From the NCBI GenBank assembly GCA_050116035.1, contig JASFPJ010000190.1, positions 1-6,476 on the forward strand: a stretch of 6,476 nucleotides of DNA. Reading direction: 5' to 3'. The DNA is from SOIA01 sp050116035 (GTDB lineage: Bacteria > Acidobacteriota > Aminicenantia > Aminicenantales > Aminicenantaceae). Made by a program: the position numbers and the translations under genes. Numbering within the stretch: the first letter of the stretch is position 1; every line of letters starts with the position of its first letter. The notes below the pieces were generated by a model, which saw only the letters and a list, made by a program, of their open reading frames with translations, was not told where the DNA came from and made no database searches. Shown here piece after piece: positions 1 through 4,779 of this stretch.

Positions 1-1074
1 TAAATGCATTTTTAACTGTATTCCCAACATACTGTTGATCACGGGAAGGAGTAATTCAACCAGTACGACTGCACAAGCGAACGCCACAAGGGAAAAAAGA
101 ATCGATTCGCTCAAGAATTGTTTGATGAGCTGCAGACGACTCGATCCCACGACTTTTTTGATTCCGATTTCTTTGAAACGTTTGGCCGAACGGGCAGTGG
201 ATAGGTTCATGAAGTTGATACATGCAATGAGCAAAATAAAAAATGCCAGAGCAGAGAAAATATACACGTAGGAAATCAGTCCACCTCCCTCCAGGGCATA
301 AAGGTGAATTTGGTTTAACGGCTGCAGATAGAGAGTTTCAATGGATGTTGGACTGTTTTTTTGTATAACACCTGCAATTTTTTCACTGAGTTTCTTGTGG
401 GGCCAATGTTTTTGGAGTCGTACGTAGGTGTAGCAATTATTGTTTGTCCAGCCCTCCATGTATGAAGAGAAGATTTCGCAGGGAATCAGGAAATCAAACC
501 GGAGGTGTGAATTTCGAGGGATGTTTTCGATGATTCCCGTTATCTCAAAAGTGCGATGTTCCAGGTGAACGGTTTCTCCGAGAGGATCATCATCGCCGAA
601 GAATTTTTTTGCCAAATCTTCTGTTATGACCATGGAGTGAGGTTTAGAGAACGCAGTTTGTGGATTCCCTTTCACAAATGGAAAGGTGAAAATGCTGAAA
701 AAGTCATGGTCTACAGCGGCTCCTGGACTCAAATAGCTTTTTTTATCATAAGTGAGCTGCCATTTTTCAAATGCCCCAAAAATTCTCGTGGAAAGAATAA
801 TTTCAGGATAATCCGCTTTCAAAACAGGGGCAAGTGGGCCGGGAGTCACCCTGTTGTAATCCATCTCACCACTTGAATATTGCCACTTCTCTACAACTCT
901 ATAAATATCGTTCGCATTTTCATGAAATCTGTCATAACTCAATTCATCTTGAATCCATAACAGGATGAGTATTGCACAGGCCATTCCGACGGCAAGGCCG
1001 AAAATATTAATGAACGAATAAATTTTGTGCCGCTTAAGGTTTCTGAAGGCAAATTTCAGGTAATTTCTTAGCAT
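1..1074 (-). CDS. FtsX/MacB-type ABC transporter permease, C-terminus beyond the window
   Basis: The minus-strand frame is open without interruption from ATG at 1074-1072 to the left edge, giving 358 residues. It encodes the N-terminal half of an inner-membrane ABC permease of the MacB/FtsX type. Visible parts: a cytoplasmic start (MLRNYLKFAFRNLKRHK), TM1 about residues 20-41, a MacB_PCD-like periplasmic domain about 45-262 (DELSYDRFH, FFGDDDPLG, NIPRNSHLRFDF), TM2 about 266-292 ending in CINFMNLSTARS, the cytoplasmic coupling segment KEIGIKKVVGSSRLQLIKQF about 301-320, and the start of TM3. Family members run to about 780-800 residues, so roughly half is missing. It is a close paralogue of the upstream neighbour (50 of the first 60 residues identical). 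The start is supported by AGAGGA at 1087-1082, 7-8 nt upstream, and by a sigma-54 promoter just before it. No ATPase domain is present; the ATPase partner must be encoded elsewhere. Substrate unknown. Confidence 0.93.
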   Translation of the reverse strand, partial: MLRNYLKFAFRNLKRHKIYSFINIFGLAVGMACAILILLWIQDELSYDRFHENANDIYRVVEKWQYSSGEMDYNRVTPGPLAPVLKADYPEIILSTRIFGAFEKWQLTYDKKSYLSPGAAVDHDFFSIFTFPFVKGNPQTAFSKPHSMVITEDLAKKFFGDDDPLGETVHLEHRTFEITGIIENIPRNSHLRFDFLIPCEIFSSYMEGWTNNNCYTYVRLQKHWPHKKLSEKIAGVIQKNSPTSIETLYLQPLNQIHLYALEGGGLISYVYIFSALAFFILLIACINFMNLSTARSAKRFKEIGIKKVVGSSRLQLIKQFLSESILFSLVAFACAVVLVELLLPVINSMLGIQLKMHL

Positions 1075-1100
1075 AGTATTTTCCTCTAGCTGTATCTATG

Positions 1101-1117
1101 AGCAATAAACATGCCAA
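1101..1117 (-). promoter_or_regulatory. sigma-54 (-24/-12) promoter of the downstream permease gene
   Basis: Reading the minus strand from 1117 to 1101 gives TTGGCATGTTTATTGCT. Against the RpoN consensus YTGGCACGRNNNTTGCW only two specified positions differ (T for C in the -24 box, and T for R). The essential GG and GC dinucleotides are exactly 10 nt apart. Taking the C of GC as -12 puts transcription start near 1090, leaving a leader of about 16 nt that just includes the AGAGGA ribosome-binding site and the ATG at 1074. The tight geometry is strong support. Sigma-54 promoters need an ATP-dependent enhancer-binding protein; candidate sites lie upstream. Confidence 0.72.
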
Positions 1118-1168
1118 TGTAGGTTTCAGGAGAAACGAAGAGACAAATATTGAATATTTATATAATAG

Positions 1169-1206
1169 TGTCCGCTGGCATAACATACGCTGTCCAAAAG
1201 CGAACA
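1169..1206 (-). promoter_or_regulatory. Two tandem dyad sites, candidate enhancer-binding-protein sites
   Basis: On the minus strand two similar imperfect dyads follow each other: TGTTCGCTTTTGGACA (1206-1191) and TGTTATGCCAGCGGACA (1185-1169). Both begin TGTT and end GGACA. Their starts are 21 nt apart, about two helical turns. Their centres lie about 108 and 87 bp upstream of the start predicted from the sigma-54 promoter, the usual range for NtrC/Fis-family activators. The stretch between them and the promoter (about 1145-1168) is very AT-rich and contains AATATTGAATATT, which could bend; I found no good IHF match. The identity of the regulator is not visible; none is encoded in the window. 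Confidence 0.5.
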
Positions 1207-1218
1207 GTCATGGAAAAT

Positions 1219-1414
1219 GGGGTCAGGGCTCGACATTCGACATCTTCGTCTTCGAATGATTATGTTGGCTCAAAACTTCATTTAATTTAAGGAAAACAGG
1301 ATTGAGTATGGTTTAGACCTTAGATTCTCCTCACATCATCGGGAAAAGAGTATGTTGAAATAAAGAATTTAAAAGGAAGATATTCTTAAATGTCTAATGT
1401 CGAGCCCTGATCCC
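1219..1414. mobile_element. MITE-like element with 25 bp terminal inverted repeats
   Basis: The left arm (1219-1243) begins GGGGTCAGGGCTCGACATT. The right arm (1390-1414), read on the other strand, begins GGGATCAGGGCTCGACATT. The two 25-mers agree at 23 positions. The 146 bp interior has no coding frame of note and is AT-rich. The left arm also starts a local hairpin, CATTCGA (1234-1240) with TCGAATG (1252-1258). I see no clear target-site duplication (flanks AAAT and ACGA). The right end stops 4 bp past the stop codon of the upstream permease, and the left end lies 12 bp from the candidate enhancer sites of the downstream one. Similar GGGGTCAG ends are familiar from REP/IS200-like-transposase-associated repeats, but that assignment is inference. 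Confidence 0.55.
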
Positions 1415-1418
1415 ACGA

Positions 1419-3776
1419 TTATTCATAACGCAAGGAGTCGGCTGGATTCGCCAGGGCGGCTTTTATAGACTGATAGCTCACTGTCACCAGGGCAATCAGA
1501 AGAGCCAGGGCGCCGGAGAGGACAAAAGACCACAACGCAACATTTGTTTTGTACGCATAACTCTGCAGCCATTTATTCAGGGCGAAATAGGCAACGGGCC
1601 AGGCAACGATATTGGCCACAATCACCCATTTGGTGAATTCTTTGGAAAGAAGCGCAACAATATTTGAGGCTGTGGCCCCCAATACCTTCCTGATGCCAAT
1701 CTCTTTGGTGCGCTGTTCGGCCATGAAAGAGGCCAATCCGAGAAGGCCCAGACAGGAGATCAAGATCGCCAGAATCGAGAAATATCTAAACAGAGTTCCG
1801 ATTCGCTGTTCAGACCTGTACAAACGGTCCAAGGCCTCATCGAGGAAGTAATAGTTGAATGGGTAGCTCGGGGCAAATCTTTTGAATACATTTTCTATGT
1901 ATCCAATAGTCTGCGGGATTTGTTCGGATTTGAGCCTGGCGAATAGAACTCTGCAGCGTTGAGGGTAATAAAGGAGTATCAGAGGATCAATTTCTTGTTG
2001 AAGAGATCTGAAATGATAATTTTTCACAACGCCTATGATCTTAAAATTTTCATCCTGTATGGATAGACGCTTACCGATTGGGGATTCCATCCCCATGGCT
2101 TTGACCGCTTCTTCATTGACCATGATCGCTTCAGTGGCATCTGTGGGGAACTCCTTGGAAAAGCTCCTGCCTTCAGCGATTTCCATCCCGAATGTCTTGA
2201 AATAGTCAATATCGATAAAGACTGCCCGCATCAAGGTCTCTTCATCCGGATTTTGTCCTTCCCAGCGCCACAAGCTGTTTGAAAAGGTGTAACCGTATGT
2301 CGGCACATTTGAGCTGGCCGTCACTCCCAGAATATTCGGATTTTGGAGCAGCTCATTTTTCACAGAATCAAATTTCTCCCGCATCTCTCCGCGCATTCCA
2401 AAATAAATCATATACTCCTTGTCATAGCCCAGTTTTCTGTTTCGCATGTAATTGAGTTGGTTATAGACACCGATCGTGCATATGATCAAAAGAATCGTGA
2501 GAGAGAACTGAAAGACCACCAGGATTTTTCTGAATAGCGAACCTTTTAATCCGGATAATCGAAGTCCTTTTAACACCATCACCGGCTGAAAGGCTGAAAG
2601 AAAAAAGGCTGGGTAACTCCCTGCAATAATTCCTGTGAGAGTCGCAATGCAGAGTAATCCCAGCAAAATCGAGAGATTTCCAGGAATATCCAGGGACAAT
2701 TCTTTTGCGGCCAGGTTATTGAAAGCCGGGAGCAAGATCCATACAAGAACCACTGCGAGTAACAGGGCGATAAACGCCAGCAGCATCGATTCGCCATAAA
2801 ATTGTTTGATAATGTCAGTCTTATGTGCACCGGACACCTTCCGCATTCCAACTTCTTTGGCGCGGTTTCCAGACCGGGCTGTGGCCAGGTTCATGAAATT
2901 GATGCAAGCTATGAGCAGAATGAAAAAAGCAATAATAGAGAAAAGAGTGACATAAATGATATCTCCGTGGGCGGAGTCGTATTCGTAATTTGAATAGAGA
3001 TGAATCCGGGTGAGAGGCTGGAGATTCAGCCTGGCATCTTTCTCGATAGTGGGTTTTTCGAAAAGATAACCGGAGATCTTCAGGATCACATCTTGTGCAG
3101 CTGTCCCTTTTGGCAGCTGGACATACGTGCGGAATTGGCTGTTGCCCCAGCGGTCGACAGTGTAATTCAGTTCCCGTCCGAATATGAAAGGGATCAAAAA
3201 ATCGAACTGCAGATGCGAGTTGTGAGGGACATTCTTCATGACACCGGTGACTTGAAAATCCCATTTATTATCCGCTTTAATGGTTTTTCCGATAGGGTCG
3301 TCATCCCCGAAATATTTCTCCGCCAGCTCCTCCGTCAGAACGATGGAGAATGGATCGGAAAGCGCCGTGGCCGGGTCGCCCTTGACAAGAGGAAAGGTAA
3401 ACATTTTTAAAATAGAGCCATCTGCCATGCTGACTCCTTCGTCATAGCTTTTCTCATTGTATGTCAGCCGAAATCCACGGCCAGTTATACGTGTGGCATC
3501 AATGATTTCTGGGAAATCTTCTTTGAGTGAAGGACCGAGCGGACCCTGCGTGATCGCCCAGGTCGTGCTGTGGTCGGCGAAATTGATGTCCTGTAGAACA
3601 CGGTAAATATCATCGGCATTCTTATGGAAGCGGTCATAACTCAGCTCATCCTGGACCCATAGGAGTATCAGGATGCAGCAGGCCATTCCGACAGCCAGAC
3701 CGACAATGTTGATGAATGAATACCCTTTGTGTCTTTTGATGTTTCTTAAAGCAATTTTTAAGTAGTTTCTAAACAT
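1419..3776 (-). CDS. FtsX/MacB-type ABC transporter permease, duplicated-domain form
   Basis: A complete 785-residue inner-membrane ABC permease. Order of parts: TM1 about 20-42; MacB_PCD-like periplasmic domain about 45-265; first FtsX domain with TM2 about 274-296, coupling segment RSGNRAKEVGMRKVSGA at 301-317, TM3 about 328-350 and TM4 about 366-395; TM5 about 415-437; second periplasmic domain about 450-655; second FtsX domain with TM6 about 662-684, coupling segment QRTKEIGIRKVLGA at 688-701, TM7 about 714-734 and TM8 about 745-768. The two halves are an internal duplication, so one chain could supply both permease halves of a transporter. It ends SLRYE, usual for the family. ATG at 3776-3774 is preceded by GGAG (3787-3784) at 7 nt. 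No ATPase domain; it should need a separate LolD/MacB-like ATPase. Roles in the family include lipoprotein release, peptide/antibiotic export and stress signalling; which applies here cannot be told. Confidence 0.95.
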   Translation of the reverse strand: MFRNYLKIALRNIKRHKGYSFINIVGLAVGMACCILILLWVQDELSYDRFHKNADDIYRVLQDINFADHSTTWAITQGPLGPSLKEDFPEIIDATRITGRGFRLTYNEKSYDEGVSMADGSILKMFTFPLVKGDPATALSDPFSIVLTEELAEKYFGDDDPIGKTIKADNKWDFQVTGVMKNVPHNSHLQFDFLIPFIFGRELNYTVDRWGNSQFRTYVQLPKGTAAQDVILKISGYLFEKPTIEKDARLNLQPLTRIHLYSNYEYDSAHGDIIYVTLFSIIAFFILLIACINFMNLATARSGNRAKEVGMRKVSGAHKTDIIKQFYGESMLLAFIALLLAVVLVWILLPAFNNLAAKELSLDIPGNLSILLGLLCIATLTGIIAGSYPAFFLSAFQPVMVLKGLRLSGLKGSLFRKILVVFQFSLTILLIICTIGVYNQLNYMRNRKLGYDKEYMIYFGMRGEMREKFDSVKNELLQNPNILGVTASSNVPTYGYTFSNSLWRWEGQNPDEETLMRAVFIDIDYFKTFGMEIAEGRSFSKEFPTDATEAIMVNEEAVKAMGMESPIGKRLSIQDENFKIIGVVKNYHFRSLQQEIDPLILLYYPQRCRVLFARLKSEQIPQTIGYIENVFKRFAPSYPFNYYFLDEALDRLYRSEQRIGTLFRYFSILAILISCLGLLGLASFMAEQRTKEIGIRKVLGATASNIVALLSKEFTKWVIVANIVAWPVAYFALNKWLQSYAYKTNVALWSFVLSGALALLIALVTVSYQSIKAALANPADSLRYE

Positions 3777-3811
3777 TTGCGCACTCCATTACATCTAACT
3801 ATTGATTGAGG

Positions 3812-3841
3812 ATGTTATCGATTAATATGGCAAAGATGCAA
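3812..3841 (-). promoter_or_regulatory. Weak sigma-70-like promoter candidate for the complete permease gene
   Basis: On the minus strand TTGCAT (3841-3836) and TAACAT (3817-3812) are 18 nt apart, about 36 bp before the start codon. Matches are 3/6 and 4/6, so this is only a candidate. I found no GG-N10-GC sigma-54 motif upstream of this gene, unlike its paralogue. Confidence 0.22.
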
Positions 3842-3848
3842 TTAGGAA

Positions 3849-3864
3849 AAGGATGAGTATCCTT
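3849..3864. other. Short perfect hairpin AAGGAT-GAGT-ATCCTT
   Basis: A 6 bp perfect inverted repeat with a 4 nt loop lies 73-88 bp upstream of the permease start, just beyond the weak promoter candidate. It could be an operator for the minus-strand gene or a chance dyad. It is not followed by a T-run directly, so it is not a good terminator in either direction. Confidence 0.25.
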
Positions 3865-4011
3865 GGAACTGGTTTTTTCTGTGTAAATGATCCAACTCCT
3901 TTTGATAATAAATTCATAAGTATTAGACGAAGAAAATTTTGGAAAGGTTGTCTTTTTATGTCATTGATAACGGAGTAGTAGTGGGTCATAATTGTGAAGT
4001 TAGACCTTTGT

Positions 4012-4122
4012 GACTTTAAAAAGCATAAGTTTTAAGTGATAGATAGGCAAAAAATCAGAATTTTTTAAATTGTTAAAGGAAAAAATTATCCAGGTGACTG
4101 AACTTTTTAAAGTCTGACCCCA
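4012..4122. repeat. Degenerate inverted-repeat element with a TGGGGTCAG end
   Basis: GACTTTAAAAAG (4012-4023) and CTTTTTAAAGTC (4103-4114) form a perfect 12 bp inverted repeat 79 bp apart. The right arm runs straight on into TGACCCCA (4115-4122), so its end read outward-in is TGGGGTCAGACTTTAAAAAG. The nine bases TGGGGTCAG are identical to the left end of the element at 1219. On the left side a matching GGGTCA occurs at 3983-3988, separated from the inner arm by 23 bp, so the true left boundary could be 3983 with an insertion, or the match could be chance. The interior is AT-rich and non-coding. Confidence 0.4.
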
Positions 4123-4173
4123 GTGGATCCTCATTGGCTCTTTACGAGAAAAAGCAATTGTCCTATGATGAGT

Positions 4174-4179
4174 GGGGAG
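4174..4179 (+). promoter_or_regulatory. Ribosome-binding site deciding the yjbQ-family start
   Basis: GGGGAG lies 8 nt before ATG at 4188. An in-frame ATG at 4182 is only 2 nt away and an in-frame TTG at 4134 has no comparable motif. This supports 4188, which also yields the normal family length. Confidence 0.6.
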
Positions 4180-4187
4180 ATATGGAA

Positions 4188-4607
4188 ATGAAAGTGATCA
4201 GCGATTCGCTCAGTTTTTCAACGCGTGGTTTTAGTGATATGAAGGACCTCACTGGAGATGTTTCTAAAAAGCTGGCTGAAAACAAGCTTCAAAACGGAAT
4301 CGTCAATCTCTTTGTGCCTGGTTCAACAGGCGGCCTGACGACCATCGAGTATGAATCCGGTCTGGTGCAGGACTTCTCTGAGTTGATGGAAAAAATAATC
4401 CCGAGCAATGTGACCTATCACCATGATGCCCGCTGGGGAGATGGCAACGGATTTTCCCATGTCCGGTCTTCTCTACTCGGACCATCATTGACCGTTCCCT
4501 TCTCCGATGGAACGCTTAGCCTCGGAACTTGGCAGCAGATTGTCTTTCTCGATTTTGACAACCGCTCCCGCTCCCGCACTATTGTTCTTCAGTTTATCGG
4601 GGAATGA
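4188..4607 (+). CDS. yjbQ: YjbQ/UPF0047 family protein
   Basis: A 139-residue cytoplasmic protein of the UPF0047/YjbQ family, usually annotated as secondary thiamine-phosphate synthase because the E. coli member can give weak thiamine-phosphate synthase activity when overexpressed; its true role is unclear. Family hallmarks are all here: VPGSTGGLTTIEYESGL (43-59), YHHDARWGDGNGFSHVRSSL (77-96) with conserved H78, H79 and H91, LLGPSLTVPF, and LGTWQQIVFLDFDNRSRSR (112-130). The PGSTxxxTTIEYE version, instead of HTT, is the form I associate with archaea and various non-proteobacterial lineages. An in-frame TTG at 4134 would add 18 residues; I prefer ATG 4188 because of the GGGGAG site and because the family is about 130-140 residues. 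The gene stands alone, divergent from the permeases, with no thiamine genes nearby. Confidence 0.9.
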   Translation: MKVISDSLSFSTRGFSDMKDLTGDVSKKLAENKLQNGIVNLFVPGSTGGLTTIEYESGLVQDFSELMEKIIPSNVTYHHDARWGDGNGFSHVRSSLLGPSLTVPFSDGTLSLGTWQQIVFLDFDNRSRSRTIVLQFIGE

Positions 4608-4673
4608 GCAGAGAAAAGAACGGCTAAACGGAAAAATGTAAAACACAAGTGGCAGCCGATGTGAAAGGAAGGT

Positions 4674-4700
4674 CTTGAAGCAGAGAGGACAGAGGTATAC
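4674..4700 (+). promoter_or_regulatory. Candidate sigma-70-like promoter before the exonuclease gene
   Basis: TATACT (4695-4700) matches five of six bases of the -10 consensus. TTGAAG (4674-4679) is upstream but with a short 15 bp spacer, so the -35 is doubtful. Transcription would start near 4707, giving a leader of about 70 nt that contains the hairpin at 4750-4768. Confidence 0.3.
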
Positions 4701-4749
4701 TCTGGGGTTTATAACTGGCAGTCATAATTTTGTGAAAAATGTTCAATTT

Positions 4750-4768
4750 TTATAACAAGGAGTTATAA
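4750..4768 (+). promoter_or_regulatory. Leader hairpin with Shine-Dalgarno-like AAGGA(G) in the loop
   Basis: TTATAAC (4750-4756) and GTTATAA (4762-4768) form a perfect 7 bp stem around the 5 nt loop AAGGA. The only good Shine-Dalgarno match before the exonuclease gene, AAGGAG (4757-4762), is this loop plus the first base of the right arm. It is 17 nt from the ATG at 4780, longer than normal. Upstream in-frame sequence is closed by TAA at 4771-4773, so no earlier start can rescue the spacing. The stem is almost all A-T and would be weak. It may be a translational control element, or translation may start without strong Shine-Dalgarno pairing. Confidence 0.4.
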
Positions 4769-4779
4769 TTTAATCTGAA

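Larger units (their letters stand above)
1075..1418. other. Intergenic region between the two permease genes
   Basis: This 344 bp gap has no gene. From right to left it holds the right arm and body of the inverted-repeat element, two dyad sites, an AT-rich stretch, the sigma-54 promoter and the ribosome-binding site of the downstream permease. Transcripts of the upstream permease entering it meet only a weak stem (AAGAAT at 1363-1368 with ATTCTT at 1382-1387, 13 nt loop), which is not a convincing terminator. Read-through from the upstream gene into the downstream gene therefore remains possible. Confidence 0.7.
3777..4187. other. AT-rich intergenic region between divergent genes
   Basis: This 411 bp gap separates the minus-strand permease from the plus-strand yjbQ-family gene. 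I see no coding region or RNA gene. From left to right it holds the permease ribosome-binding site and weak promoter candidate, a 6 bp hairpin, about 120 bp of unremarkable AT-rich sequence, and a degenerate inverted-repeat element ending at 4122. The remaining 65 bp before the yjbQ-family start are open in its frame from 4119 but are probably leader. Confidence 0.6.

Noticed and set aside
556..876. Plus-strand open frames within the permease genes
   Set aside because: They lie antisense to continuous, clearly homologous permease coding sequence and show no recognisable protein.
1..1074. The idea that the left-edge permease is a pseudogene
   Set aside because: Translation is continuous over 358 codons and aligns with the complete paralogue from the start codon; it is merely cut by the window edge.
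1363..1387. Possible terminator of the upstream permease (AAGAAT/ATTCTT)
   Set aside because: A 6 bp A-T-rich stem with a 13 nt loop and no clean T-run; it lies inside the inverted-repeat element.
4712..4733. Possible sigma-54 promoter before the exonuclease gene (CTGGCAGTCATAATTTTG)
   Set aside because: A TGGCA half is present but no GC lies 10 nt after the GG, so the essential -12 box is missing.
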